Part shown: positions 50,863 to 63,094 of the stretch, piece by piece
How positions within the stretch are numbered: the stretch's first letter is position 1
Layout of the letters: each line of letters starts with the position of its first letter
Assembly (NCBI RefSeq): GCF_002075345.1
Contig: NZ_NAEW01000010.1
Location: 1-64,000, forward strand
Reading direction: 5' to 3'
From: Citrobacter braakii
GTDB taxonomy: Bacteria > Pseudomonadota > Gammaproteobacteria > Enterobacterales > Enterobacteriaceae
DNA: 64,000 nucleotides
The notes under the pieces: model-generated
Databases searched by the model: none
What the model was told of the DNA's origin: nothing
Seen by the model: only the letters and a program-made list of their open reading frames with translations
Program-made: the position numbers and the translations under genes

Positions 50863-52095
50863 ATGGGAATTAACGAAATCATCATGTACATCATGATGTT
50901 CTTTATGCTGATTGCCGCCGTGGACAGGATCCTGTCGCAGTTCGGCGGTTCGGCACGCTTCCTCGGTAAGTTCGGGAAGAGTATTGAGGGATCGGGCGGC
51001 CAGTTTGAAGAAGGTTTTATGGCGATGGGCGCGCTGGGTCTGGCGATGGTTGGTATGACCGCGCTGGCACCGGTACTGGCGCATGTGCTCGGGCCGGTGA
51101 TTATTCCACTGTACGAAATGTTGGGCGCGAACCCGTCGATGTTTGCCGGAACGCTGCTGGCGTGCGATATGGGCGGCTTCTTCCTGGCGAAAGAACTGGC
51201 GGGCGGCGACGTTGCGGCGTGGCTGTACTCTGGCCTGATCCTCGGGGCGATGATGGGGCCGACGCTGGTCTTCTCTATTCCGGTTGCGCTGGGGATTATT
51301 GAACCGTCCGACCGTCGTTATCTGGCGCTGGGCGTGCTGGCTGGGATCGTCACCATTCCGATTGGCTGTATTGCGGGTGGTTTGATCGCGATGTACTCCG
51401 GTGTCGAAATCAACGGGCAGCCGGTGGAGTTCACCTTCGCACTGATCCTGATGAACATGATCCCAGTGCTGATCGTTGCCGTGCTGGTGGCGCTGGGACT
51501 GAAATTCATTCCGGAAAAAATGATCAACGGCTTCCAGATCTTCGCGAAATTCCTGGTGGCGCTGATCACCATCGGTCTGGCGGCAGCGGTGATCAAATTC
51601 CTGCTCGGCTGGGAACTGATTCCGGGTCTTGATCCTATCTTCATGGCACCGGGTGACAAGCCGGGTGAAGTGATGCGCGCCATCGAAGTTATCGGTTCTA
51701 TCTCCTGCGTGCTGCTGGGTGCGTACCCAATGGTACTGCTGCTGACCCGCTGGTTTGAAAAGCCACTGATGAGCGTCGGTAACCTGTTAAAAATCAATAA
51801 TATCGCGGCTGCGGGCATGGTGGCGACGCTGGCGAACAACATCCCAATGTTCGGCATGATGAAGAATATGGATACCCGCGGCAAAGTGATCAACTGCGCT
51901 TTTGCGGTCTCCGCAGCCTTCGCACTGGGTGACCACTTAGGTTTCGCCGCGGCCAACATGAACGCGATGATCTTCCCAATGATTGTCGGCAAGCTGATTG
52001 GCGGCGTGACGGCGATTGGTGTGGCTATGCTGTTGGTACCGAAAGACGAAGATGTTCCGGCACCAGCAGAAACCAACCCGGAGGCGCAATCGTGA
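50863..52095 (+). CDS. eutH: Ethanolamine permease EutH
   Basis: 410-residue membrane protein with about ten helices, ethanolamine transporter. MGINEIIMYIMMFFMLIAAVDRIL begins it. Two glutamine- or alanine-rich C-terminal residues differ from E. coli (VPAPAETNPEAQS). ATG 50863 follows GGGAGTGAAGG. EutA begins inside its stop (4-base overlap). Confidence 0.95.
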   Translation: MGINEIIMYIMMFFMLIAAVDRILSQFGGSARFLGKFGKSIEGSGGQFEEGFMAMGALGLAMVGMTALAPVLAHVLGPVIIPLYEMLGANPSMFAGTLLACDMGGFFLAKELAGGDVAAWLYSGLILGAMMGPTLVFSIPVALGIIEPSDRRYLALGVLAGIVTIPIGCIAGGLIAMYSGVEINGQPVEFTFALILMNMIPVLIVAVLVALGLKFIPEKMINGFQIFAKFLVALITIGLAAAVIKFLLGWELIPGLDPIFMAPGDKPGEVMRAIEVIGSISCVLLGAYPMVLLLTRWFEKPLMSVGNLLKINNIAAAGMVATLANNIPMFGMMKNMDTRGKVINCAFAVSAAFALGDHLGFAAANMNAMIFPMIVGKLIGGVTAIGVAMLLVPKDEDVPAPAETNPEAQS

Positions 52096-53495
52096 ATACT
52101 CGCCAGCTACTCAGCGTCGGTATCGATATCGGCACCACCACCACTCAGGTGATCTTCTCACGCCTTGAGCTGGTCAACCGTGCGGCAGTGTCGCAGGTGC
52201 CGCGTTACGAATTCATCAAACGCGAAATTAGCTGGCAAAGCCCGGTGTTCTTTACCCCCGTTGATAAGCAGGGCGGGCTGAAAGAGGCCGAACTTAAGGC
52301 GCTGATCCTCGCCCAGTATCAGGCGGCGGGGATTGCGCCTGAGACCGTCGATTCCGGCGCGATCATCATTACCGGAGAAAGTGCCAAAACCCGCAACGCG
52401 CGACCAGCGGTGATGACGCTCTCTCAGTCGCTGGGAGACTTTGTGGTTGCCAGCGCCGGCCCGCATCTGGAATCAGTGATTGCCGGTCACGGCGCAGGGG
52501 CTCAAACCCTGTCAGAGCAGAAGTTGTGCCGCGTACTGAATATCGACATCGGTGGCGGGACGTCGAACTACGTCCTGTTCGATGCCGGAAAAGTCAGCGG
52601 TTCGGCCTGCCTGAACGTCGGCGGACGACTGCTGGAAACGGACGGTCAGGGGCGGGTGGTGCATGCGCATCAGCCAGGACAGATGATTGTTGATGACGTA
52701 TTTGGTCCAGGCACCGACGCCCGGACCCTCAATGCGGCGCAGCTTGTTCAGGTGGCCCGACGGATGGCGGCGCTGATCGTTGAGGTGATTGACGGCACGC
52801 TGTCACCGCTCGCGCAGGCGCTGATGCAAACCAGTCTGTTGCCGACGGGTGTGAAGCCGGAAGTGATTACGTTGTCCGGCGGGGTGGGTGAGTGCTACCG
52901 CAACCAGCCTGCCGATCCATTCTGTTTTTCCGATATTGGGCCGCTGTTAGCGACGGCGCTGCATGAACATCCGCGCCTGCGTGAGATGAACGTGCAGTTC
53001 CCGGCGCAAACCGTGCGAGCCACGGTGATTGGCGCCGGTGCGCATACGCTGTCGCTTTCGGGCAGCACCATCTGGCTGGAAGGTGTGGCGCTTCCGCTGC
53101 GCAATCTGCCGGTGGCGATTCCGGTTGATGAGGCTGATTTGGTGGCCGCCTGGCAACAAGCGCTGATGCAGCTCGATCTGGACCCGCAAACAGACGCTTA
53201 CGTGCTGGCGCTACCCGGTTCGCTGCCGGTGCGCTACGCCGCGCTGTTAACGGTTATTGATGCGCTACTGGCCTTTGTCGCGCGCCATCCGAATCCGCAT
53301 CCCCTGCTGGTGGTAGCCGAGCAGGATTTTGGTAAAGCCCTGGGCATGCTGTTACGCCCACAGTTACAGCAACACCCGCTGGCAGTCATCGATGAGGTGG
53401 TTGTCCGGGCGGGGGACTATATCGACATTGGTACGCCTCTTTTTGGCGGATCGGTTGTGCCGGTGACGGTGAAATCACTCGCATTTCCTTCCTGA
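52092..53495 (+). CDS. eutA: Ethanolamine ammonia-lyase reactivase EutA
   Basis: 467-residue ASKHA-fold protein that swaps damaged cobalamin out of EutBC using ATP. SVGIDIGTTTTQVIFSRLE is the N-terminal phosphate loop and DIGGGTSNYVLFDAG the second. GTG 52092 overlaps the eutH stop. The E. coli K-12 prophage CPZ-55 lies between eutA and eutB; here eutB follows after 11 bases. Confidence 0.95.
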   Translation: MNTRQLLSVGIDIGTTTTQVIFSRLELVNRAAVSQVPRYEFIKREISWQSPVFFTPVDKQGGLKEAELKALILAQYQAAGIAPETVDSGAIIITGESAKTRNARPAVMTLSQSLGDFVVASAGPHLESVIAGHGAGAQTLSEQKLCRVLNIDIGGGTSNYVLFDAGKVSGSACLNVGGRLLETDGQGRVVHAHQPGQMIVDDVFGPGTDARTLNAAQLVQVARRMAALIVEVIDGTLSPLAQALMQTSLLPTGVKPEVITLSGGVGECYRNQPADPFCFSDIGPLLATALHEHPRLREMNVQFPAQTVRATVIGAGAHTLSLSGSTIWLEGVALPLRNLPVAIPVDEADLVAAWQQALMQLDLDPQTDAYVLALPGSLPVRYAALLTVIDALLAFVARHPNPHPLLVVAEQDFGKALGMLLRPQLQQHPLAVIDEVVVRAGDYIDIGTPLFGGSVVPVTVKSLAFPS

Positions 53496-53506
53496 GGGAA
53501 CGACTT

Positions 53507-54868
53507 ATGAAACTAAAGACCACATTGTTCGGCAATGTTTATCAGTTTAAGGATGTTAAAGAGGTGCTGGCAAAAGCCAACGAACTGCGTTCGGGGGATG
53601 TGCTGGCAGGGGTAGCTGCAACCAGTTCGCAAGAGCGAGTGGCGGCCAAACAGGTGCTGTCGGAAATGACGGTAGCGGATATCCGCAACAACCCGGTGAT
53701 TTCCTATGAAGAGGACTGCGTGACGCGTCTGATTCAGGACGACGTCAACGAAACGGCCTATAACCGCATCAAAAACTGGAGTATCAGCGAGCTGCGCGAG
53801 TACGTGCTGAGCGATGAAACCTCCGTTGATGACATTGCGTTTACGCGCAAAGGATTAACGTCGGAAGTGGTCGCAGCGGTTGCAAAAATCTGCTCTAACG
53901 CGGACCTGATCTACGGCGGTAAGAAAATGCCGGTGATCAAAAAGGCCAACACCACCATTGGTCTGCCGGGCACCTTCAGCTGTCGTTTACAGCCGAACGA
54001 CACCCGTGATGACGTGCAGAGTATTGCGGCACAAATCTACGAAGGGCTGTCCTTCGGGGCGGGCGATGCGGTGATTGGCGTTAACCCGGTAACCGATGAC
54101 GTGGAAAACTTAAGCCGCGTACTTGATACCGTGTACGGCGTCATCGACAAATTCAATATCCCGACCCAGGGCTGCGTCCTGGCGCACGTTACTACCCAGA
54201 TCGAAGCCATTCGTCGCGGCGCGCCGGGCGGGCTGATTTTCCAGAGTATCTGCGGCAGCGAGAAAGGCTTAAAAGAGTTTGGCGTTGAGCTGGCCATGCT
54301 GGATGAAGCGCGTGCAGTGGGCGCTGAGTTTAACCGTATCGCCGGGGAAAACTGCCTGTACTTCGAAACCGGACAAGGGTCTGCGCTTTCTGCTGGCGCT
54401 AACTTCGGTGCCGATCAGGTGACGATGGAAGCACGTAACTACGGTCTGGCGCGTCACTACGATCCGTTCCTGGTGAACACCGTTGTCGGCTTTATCGGGC
54501 CGGAGTATCTCTACAACGACCGTCAGATTATTCGCGCGGGTCTGGAAGATCACTTTATGGGCAAGCTGAGCGGCATCTCAATGGGCTGCGACTGCTGCTA
54601 TACCAACCATGCTGATGCTGACCAGAACCTCAACGAAAACCTGATGATTCTGCTCGCCACCGCTGGCTGCAACTACATCATGGGCATGCCGCTCGGTGAC
54701 GACATCATGCTCAACTATCAGACCACCGCCTTCCACGACACCGCGACCGTGCGCCAGTTGCTGAACCTGCGTCCGTCGCCGGAGTTTGAACGCTGGCTGG
54801 AAACCATGGGCATTATGGCAAACGGTCGCCTGACCAAACGGGCGGGCGATCCGTCACTGTTCTTCTGA
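53507..54868 (+). CDS. eutB: Ethanolamine ammonia-lyase large subunit EutB
   Basis: 453-residue catalytic subunit with the TIM barrel that holds ethanolamine and adenosylcobalamin. MKLKTTLFGNVYQFKDVKEVLAKANE starts it. ENCLYFETGQGSALSAGANFGADQ and GMDCDCC-like ISMGCDCCYTNHADAD are in the substrate pocket. Length equals E. coli EutB. Confidence 0.98.
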   Translation: MKLKTTLFGNVYQFKDVKEVLAKANELRSGDVLAGVAATSSQERVAAKQVLSEMTVADIRNNPVISYEEDCVTRLIQDDVNETAYNRIKNWSISELREYVLSDETSVDDIAFTRKGLTSEVVAAVAKICSNADLIYGGKKMPVIKKANTTIGLPGTFSCRLQPNDTRDDVQSIAAQIYEGLSFGAGDAVIGVNPVTDDVENLSRVLDTVYGVIDKFNIPTQGCVLAHVTTQIEAIRRGAPGGLIFQSICGSEKGLKEFGVELAMLDEARAVGAEFNRIAGENCLYFETGQGSALSAGANFGADQVTMEARNYGLARHYDPFLVNTVVGFIGPEYLYNDRQIIRAGLEDHFMGKLSGISMGCDCCYTNHADADQNLNENLMILLATAGCNYIMGMPLGDDIMLNYQTTAFHDTATVRQLLNLRPSPEFERWLETMGIMANGRLTKRAGDPSLFF

Positions 54869-54888
54869 TGACGCGGGGATGACACACG

Positions 54889-55785
54889 ATGGATCAAAAA
54901 CAGATTGAAGAAATTGTACGCAGCGTGATGGCGTCAATGGGTGAGTCGCAGCCGCAGGCGCAAGCGCCGGCAGTACAAGCGCAATGCAGCACCACCCAGT
55001 GCGCCGCGCCGACCGGTGAAAGCTGTGCGATGGATTTAGGCTCAGCCGAGGCTAAAGCGTGGATTGGCGTTGAGAATCCGCACCGCGCAGAGGTGTTGAC
55101 TGAACTGCGTCGCAGCACTGCGGCGCGTGTATGTACCGGTCGAGCCGGTCCACGTCCGCGTACCCAGGCGCTGCTGCGCTTCCTGGCCGACCACTCGCGT
55201 TCGAAAGATACGGTATTGAAAGAAGTGCCGGAAGAGTGGGTAAAAGCCCAGGGGCTGCTAGAAGTGCGCTCGGAAATCAGTGACAAAAACCTGTATCTGA
55301 CGCGTCCGGATCTGGGGCGCCGTCTGAGTGCGGAAGCCATTGAAGCGCTGAAATCACAGTGTGTAATGAACCCGGATGTGCAGGTGATTATCTCTGATGG
55401 CCTGTCTACGGACGCTATCACCGCAAACTACGAAGAGATCCTGCCGCCGCTGTTGTCTGGCTTAAAACAGGCCGGATTGAAGGTCGGGACGCCGTTCTTT
55501 GTTCGCTATGGTCGCGTGAAAATCGAAGATCAGATCGGCGAACTGCTGGGCGCGAAAGCGGTGATCCTGCTGGTTGGGGAACGTCCGGGCCTGGGCCAGT
55601 CGGAAAGCCTTTCTTGCTACGCCGTCTATTCGCCGCGTGTGGCGACGACCGTTGAAGCTGACCGTACCTGTATCTCGAACATTCACCAGGGCGGTACGCC
55701 ACCGGTTGAAGCGGCGGCGGTCATTGTGGATTTGGCCAAGCGCATGCTGGAGCAAAAAGCATCCGGCATCAATATGACCCGTTAA
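54889..55785 (+). CDS. eutC: Ethanolamine ammonia-lyase small subunit EutC
   Basis: 298-residue subunit completing the cobalamin site. An N-terminal targeting helix ([19 protein letters not shown]) and a Q/A-rich linker precede the domain; [26 protein letters not shown] and [23 protein letters not shown] are conserved. Cotranscribed with eutB. Confidence 0.97.
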   Translation: MDQKQIEEIVRSVMASMGESQPQAQAPAVQAQCSTTQCAAPTGESCAMDLGSAEAKAWIGVENPHRAEVLTELRRSTAARVCTGRAGPRPRTQALLRFLADHSRSKDTVLKEVPEEWVKAQGLLEVRSEISDKNLYLTRPDLGRRLSAEAIEALKSQCVMNPDVQVIISDGLSTDAITANYEEILPPLLSGLKQAGLKVGTPFFVRYGRVKIEDQIGELLGAKAVILLVGERPGLGQSESLSCYAVYSPRVATTVEADRTCISNIHQGGTPPVEAAAVIVDLAKRMLEQKASGINMTR

Positions 55786-55794
55786 GGAGGCATC

Positions 55795-56454
55795 ATGCCA
55801 GCATTAGATTTGATTAGACCTTCAGTCACCGCAATGCGCGTGATTGCCTCGGTAAATGACGGTTTTGCCCGTGAACTTAAATTACCGCCACATATACGTA
55901 GCCTCGGACTCATCACAGCAGATTCTGATGACGTGGCGTATATTGCCGCAGACGAAGCGACAAAACAGGCAATGGTGGAAGTGGTTTATGGCCGCTCGCT
56001 GTATGCCGGCGCGGCGCACAGTCCCTCTCCAACCTCGGGTGAAGTGCTGATTATGCTCGGTGGACCCAACCCGGCAGAAGTTCGTGCAGGTCTGGACGCG
56101 ATGGTAGCCAATATTGAAAGCGGCGCGGCGTTTCAGTGGGCGAATGACGCAGAAGATACCGCCTTCCTGGCGCATGTGGTTTCGCGTACCGGCTCGTATC
56201 TCTCGGCGACCGCAGGATGCCGGCTTGGCGATCCGATGGCGTACCTGGTGGCGCCGCCGCTGGAAGCGACATTTGGTATTGATGCTGCGCTGAAATCGGC
56301 TGATGTACAACTGGTGACCTACGTTCCGCCGCCGTCAGAAACCAACTATTCGGCTGCGTTTATGACCGGTAGCCAGGCCGCTTGTAAAGCTGCATGTAAC
56401 GCCTTTGCCGATGCCGTTCTGGATATTGCCCGTAACCCAATCCAGCGCGCGTAA
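55795..56454 (+). CDS. eutL: Microcompartment shell protein EutL
   Basis: 219-residue trimeric tandem-BMC shell protein with a gated pore. [28 protein letters not shown] starts it, and the two BMC folds span about residues 1-110 and 111-219. RBS AAGGAGG precedes the ATG. Confidence 0.97.
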   Translation: MPALDLIRPSVTAMRVIASVNDGFARELKLPPHIRSLGLITADSDDVAYIAADEATKQAMVEVVYGRSLYAGAAHSPSPTSGEVLIMLGGPNPAEVRAGLDAMVANIESGAAFQWANDAEDTAFLAHVVSRTGSYLSATAGCRLGDPMAYLVAPPLEATFGIDAALKSADVQLVTYVPPPSETNYSAAFMTGSQAACKAACNAFADAVLDIARNPIQRA

Positions 56455-56465
56455 GAGAGGTTGTG

Positions 56466-56996
56466 ATGATCAATGCACTGGGATTACTGGAAGTGGATGG
56501 CATGGTCGCTGCCGTGGATGCGGCGGATGCCATGCTGAAAGCCGCGAACGTGCGCCTGCTTAGCCACGAAGTGCTCGATCCTGGCCGGTTGACGCTGGTG
56601 GTGGAAGGCGATCTGGCGGCGTGCCGCGCAGCGCTGGATGCCGGTAGCGCCGCTGCTGCGCGTACAGGCCGTGTTATCAGCCGTAAGGAAATCGGCCGAC
56701 CGGACGATGATACCCAGTGGCTGATCGGCGGTTTTAAGCGCCAGCCGAAGAAACCAGAACAGAAGCCAGAAGTGAAAACAGATGTAAAAACGCAGAAGAC
56801 GCAGGACGCCCCGTTGACGCCTGAATCCTCTGATCAACTTCTGACGCTGTTGGCATCGGTCCGTCAAGGAATGACGGCAGGGGAAGTGGCTGCCCACTTT
56901 GGCTGGTCACTTGATGAAGCCAGAAAGGCGCTGGAACAGCTCTTTTCTGACGGAGCGTTGCGTAAACGCAGTAGTCGCTATCGCTTAAAAAATTAA
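56466..56996 (+). CDS. eutK: Shell protein EutK with nucleic-acid-binding tail
   Basis: 176-residue protein: one BMC domain (about 1-90, MINALGLLEVDGMVAAVDAADAML), a Lys/Pro/Gln-rich linker (residues ~96-115) and a C-terminal winged-helix-like domain (QGMTAGEVAAHFGWSLDEARKAL). ATG 56466 is used, as in E. coli, not the GTG immediately before. E. coli EutK is 166 residues, so the linker is about ten residues longer here. Confidence 0.93.
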   Translation: MINALGLLEVDGMVAAVDAADAMLKAANVRLLSHEVLDPGRLTLVVEGDLAACRAALDAGSAAAARTGRVISRKEIGRPDDDTQWLIGGFKRQPKKPEQKPEVKTDVKTQKTQDAPLTPESSDQLLTLLASVRQGMTAGEVAAHFGWSLDEARKALEQLFSDGALRKRSSRYRLKN

Positions 56997-57002
56997 CCTG
57001 TC

Positions 57003-57044
57003 GGAGGGCCGGGGGCTTCGTTGAAGCTTCCGGCTTAAAAGATC
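57003..57044 (+). promoter_or_regulatory. Hairpin leader before eutR
   Basis: GGAGG (57003-57007) is 37 bases before the eutR ATG at 57045, too far for normal use. A stem of GCCGGGGGCTTC against GAAGCTTCCGGC (57008-57034, with two G-T pairs) would fold between them and place GGAGG about 10 bases from the ATG. There is no other clear ribosome site. It may set eutR translation within the eut transcript. Confidence 0.45.
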
Positions 57045-58097
57045 ATGAAAAAGAACCGTACTGCAAACCTGCACCATCTTTATCATGAAGCATTACCCGA
57101 AGACGTTAAACTTACGCCGAAAGTGGAGGTGGACAACGTTCACCAGCGGCGAACAACGGATGTGTATGAGCATGCGCTGACGATTACCGCATGGCAGCAG
57201 ATCTACGACCAGTTGCATCCGGGAAAATTTCATGGCGAGTTCACGGAAATCCTGCTCGACGATATTCAGGTGTTCCGTGAATACACCGGACTGGCGTTAC
57301 GTCAGTCGTGTCTTGTCTGGCCGAACTCTTTCTGGTTTGGTATTCCGGCCACGCGCGGCGAACAGGGATTTATTGGCACCCAGTGTCTGGGGAACGCTGA
57401 AATTGCCACCCGCCCTGGCGGGACAGAGTTTGAACTGAGTACGCCGGATGATTACACCATTCTGGGTGTCGTCATTTCGGAAGAGGCGATTGCCCGTCAG
57501 GCCAACTTCCTGCATAACCCGGAAAGAGTGCTGCATATGCTGCGCAACCAGTCGGCGCTGGAAGTTAAAGAACAACACAAAGCCGCGTTATGGGGCTTTG
57601 TGCAGCAGGCGCTGGCGACGTTTAGCGAAAATCCGGAAAACCTCCATCAACCTGCGGTACGCAAAGTGCTGGGCGATAACCTGCTGCTGGCGATGGGCAC
57701 TATGCTGGAAGAAGCGCAGCCGATTATCACGGCTGAGAGCATCAGCCATCAGAGCTATCGTCGCTTGCTATCGCGTGCGCGCGAATATGTGCTGGAAAAT
57801 ATGTCAGAACCGCTGACCGTGCTCGATCTGTGTAATCAACTGCACGTCAGCCGTCGGACGTTGCAAAACGCCTTTCACGCGATCCTTGGTATCGGTCCGA
57901 ATGCCTGGTTAAAACGGATTCGCCTGAACGCCGTACGTCGGGAGCTGATAAGCCCGTGGTCGCAGAGTACGACGGTGAAAGACGCCGCCATGCAGTGGGG
58001 ATTCTGGCATTTAGGGCAGTTTGCCACCGACTACCAGCAGCTGTTTGCGGAAAAACCTTCATTGACGCTGCATCAGCGCATGCGCCAGTGGGCATGA
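57045..58097 (+). CDS. eutR: EutR, AraC-family activator of eut
   Basis: 350-residue regulator that needs ethanolamine and adenosylcobalamin together to activate eut. The first ~230 residues sense the signals, and the C-terminal AraC domain (about 245-345) has two helix-turn-helix units ([39 protein letters not shown]). Last gene of the operon, giving positive feedback. Length equals E. coli EutR. Confidence 0.96.
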   Translation: MKKNRTANLHHLYHEALPEDVKLTPKVEVDNVHQRRTTDVYEHALTITAWQQIYDQLHPGKFHGEFTEILLDDIQVFREYTGLALRQSCLVWPNSFWFGIPATRGEQGFIGTQCLGNAEIATRPGGTEFELSTPDDYTILGVVISEEAIARQANFLHNPERVLHMLRNQSALEVKEQHKAALWGFVQQALATFSENPENLHQPAVRKVLGDNLLLAMGTMLEEAQPIITAESISHQSYRRLLSRAREYVLENMSEPLTVLDLCNQLHVSRRTLQNAFHAILGIGPNAWLKRIRLNAVRRELISPWSQSTTVKDAAMQWGFWHLGQFATDYQQLFAEKPSLTLHQRMRQWA

Positions 58098-58109
58098 TGC
58101 GATGAATGT

Positions 58110-58142
58110 GCCGGATGCGACGCAAATGCGTTTTATCCGGCC
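58110..58142. repeat. REP element after eutR
   Basis: GCCGGATGCGACGCAAATGCG to TTTTATCCGGCC: classic REP inverted repeat, in the gap between convergent eutR and hemF. Confidence 0.85.
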
Positions 58143-58164
58143 TGGGGGCTGGTATTGTCTGGGG

Positions 58165-59936
<1,772 letters not shown>

Positions 59937-60147
59937 ACGGCCTGAGTTGTAAAAAAAGGTTCTAAACGTTATATCGTATCGCGTTGTCCGTTGCGACGGA
60001 TCGGGATAAGAATTGTTTTACTTTTCATTTCAATACGTGACAATTCCGTATTATGCCATTTTTTCCGCCGCTTCGCGTCAGATATTGGCTAAATCAGCCG
60101 TTCGCGCCATAATCGCTTTTTAACGTCCTGAAAAGGTACCCAATACC

Positions 60148-60573
60148 ATGGAAATACGCGTTTTTCGCCAGGAAGATTTCGAAGAGGTGATCACCCTCTG
60201 GGAGCGCTGTGATTTGCTGCGTCCATGGAACGACCCTGAAATGGACATTGAGCGTAAAGTCAATCATGACGTCAGCTTGTTCCTGGTCGCTGAAGTGAAT
60301 GGCGAGGTGGTCGGTACGGTGATGGGCGGATATGACGGGCATCGCGGCTCGGCCTATTACCTGGGCGTGCATCCTGAGTTTCGCGGTCGCGGCATTGCCA
60401 ATGCGCTGCTCAACCGGCTGGAGAAAAAGCTCATTGCCCGCGGTTGTCCGAAGATTCAAATCATGGTGCGTGACGATAATGACGTCGTACAGGGTATGTA
60501 TGAACGTCTGGGTTATGAACATGCGGATGTACTCAATCTGGGCAAGCGTTTGATCGAAGATGAAGAGTACTGA
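60148..60573 (+). CDS. ypeA: YpeA, GNAT acetyltransferase
   Basis: 141-residue GNAT-fold protein. The acetyl-CoA loop is [25 protein letters not shown]. Substrate not known; the family includes RimI. It overlaps yfeZ by 14 bases, so ypeA-yfeZ-yfeY probably form one unit. Confidence 0.92.
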   Translation: MEIRVFRQEDFEEVITLWERCDLLRPWNDPEMDIERKVNHDVSLFLVAEVNGEVVGTVMGGYDGHRGSAYYLGVHPEFRGRGIANALLNRLEKKLIARGCPKIQIMVRDDNDVVQGMYERLGYEHADVLNLGKRLIEDEEY

Positions 60574-61009
60574 GTTTCATCCGGCCGACTATGACGCTCA
60601 TGGGCGTCTGCGCCTGCCTTTTCTCTTCTGGTGCGTGCTGCTGCTGCAGGCGCGCACCTGGGTTCTGTTTGTGATTGCCGGTTCTTCCCGTGAGCAAGGC
60701 AACACGCTGCTGAATCTGTTTTATCCCGATCACGACGCTTTCTGGCTGGGTTTGCTTCCCGGCGTTCCTGCGGTATTGGCATTTTTACTCAGCGGGCGAC
60801 GCTTTGCGTTTCCGGTGGTATGGCGCTGGCTGCGCGGGTTACTGATCCTCGCTCAACTGGTGCTGCTGTGCTGGCAGCCGGTGATGTGGCTGGCAGGCGA
60901 TCCGGTCAACGGCGTCGGGCTGGCGCTGCTGGTGGCGGATGTCGTTGCGCTGATCTGGCTGTTAACTAATCAACGTCTGCGCGCCTGTTTTTCCCTCGAG
61001 AAAGAATAA
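60560..61009 (+). CDS. yfeZ: YfeZ, inner-membrane protein DUF2919
   Basis: 149-residue membrane protein with four to five helices ([21 protein letters not shown] is the first) after a short polar start [18 protein letters not shown]. Function unknown. Its start overlaps the ypeA end. Confidence 0.88.
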   Translation: MKSTEFHPADYDAHGRLRLPFLFWCVLLLQARTWVLFVIAGSSREQGNTLLNLFYPDHDAFWLGLLPGVPAVLAFLLSGRRFAFPVVWRWLRGLLILAQLVLLCWQPVMWLAGDPVNGVGLALLVADVVALIWLLTNQRLRACFSLEKE

Positions 61010-61068
61010 CGGCACTTTTTGGCGAAACCGGACTCCAAGCAACGTTGATAAATAAGGAAGGAAGTGAA

Positions 61069-61644
61069 ATGAAATCACTGCGTTTGACTTTATGCGCGAT
61101 GCCGCTGCTATTGACCGGGTGTTCAACGTTGTCATCGGTGAACTGGTCTGCCGCCAATCCGTGGAACTGGTTTGGTTCTTCAACGCAGGTCACTGAGCAG
61201 GGCGTCGGAGCGTTGACTGGCGCTACGCCGCTGGATGAAAAAACCATTGCTGATGCGCTGGACGGTGATTACCGCCTGCGTAGCGGGATGAAGACCGATA
61301 ACGGTAATGTGGTGCGCTTTTATGAAGCGATGAAAGATGACAAGCTGGCGATGGTCATCAATGGCAATCAGGGAACGATTAGCCGTATTGATGTAGTCGA
61401 CAGCGATATTCCCTCTTCTGCAGGTGTCGAAATCGGTACACCGTTTAGCGACCTTTACACTAAAGCCTTTGGTAATTGTCAGAAGGCGACTGGCGATGAC
61501 AGCGCGGGCGTTGAATGCAAAGCTGAAGGAAGTCAACATATTAGCTACGTCTTTTCCGGTGAGTGGAGCGGGCCTGAGGGCTTAATGCCGTCTGACGATA
61601 CGTTGAAAGCATGGAAAGTAAGCAAAATTATCTGGCGGCGTTAA
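61069..61644 (+). CDS. yfeY: YfeY, lipoprotein
   Basis: 191-residue lipoprotein: short signal MKSLRLTLCAMPLLLTGC with lipidated C18 followed by S. The conserved NPWNWFGSSTQVTEQGVGALT follows. E. coli YfeY is sigma-E linked. ATG 61069 is preceded by AAGGAAG, and an upstream ATG at 61045 adds eight residues. Confidence 0.9.
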   Translation: MKSLRLTLCAMPLLLTGCSTLSSVNWSAANPWNWFGSSTQVTEQGVGALTGATPLDEKTIADALDGDYRLRSGMKTDNGNVVRFYEAMKDDKLAMVINGNQGTISRIDVVDSDIPSSAGVEIGTPFSDLYTKAFGNCQKATGDDSAGVECKAEGSQHISYVFSGEWSGPEGLMPSDDTLKAWKVSKIIWRR

Positions 61645-61684
61645 TTTGCGTCTGAACAAATCGGCTTGTTAAAAAAACAGGTAG

Positions 61685-62638
<954 letters not shown>

Positions 62639-62646
62639 TTTTTTGA

Positions 62647-62677
62647 TGCCAGATGGCGCTGATGCCGCCATCTGGCA
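62647..62677. repeat. REP-like hairpin after yfeX
   Basis: TGCCAGATGGC / GCCATCTGGCA, perfect 11-bp stem, 9 bases past the yfeX stop; REP-type core. It may act as the yfeX 3' stabiliser. Confidence 0.65.
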
Positions 62678-63094
62678 CAATATAGCTCTCCCCCGAATCA
62701 CCCAACGTCCGCCATGCTGATGATGCACTCGCGTTGACGCTCATCCTGAAAAATCACCTCCCACGTTCATTATTATTTATCTGCCAGTTTCTCGGTTATG
62801 ACAACGGTATTAAATGGAATCATTTAGAATTAATAAACTATTAATACCAATTTATTACTTTAAAAATTCTGAATATATTTGAATTAAATCATAATTTAAA
62901 TGTGATGAAGATCAGATTTTTTAATGCAATTTATGAAAACAAAATAAATAATAAGTGTAATTAATTTCGCTATAAATTGATTTAATGCCTTCATTTGTTG
63001 ACAATTAAAATGACTGTCTTGTAATCTGAAAATGACCGAAAAATAATGGAATTCATATTTAACTATTTTGCAACAAAGGGTCATTGGAGGTTTT
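62678..63094. other. AT-rich gap before the ArgH-like gene
   Basis: Beyond the yfeX hairpin no gene is seen. The stretch is visibly richer in A and T than its neighbours. A CRP-like site is at 62898-62919. A perfect -35 TTGACA is at 62998-63003; spacing of 17 gives only a poor -10 (GTAATC). Confidence 0.5.
62898..62919 (+). promoter_or_regulatory. CRP-like site of the ArgH-like gene
   Basis: TGTGA-N6-TCAGA at 62901-62916: first half perfect, second half 4 of 5, with AT-rich flanks. It lies 179 bases before the ATG at 63095. Confidence 0.45.
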
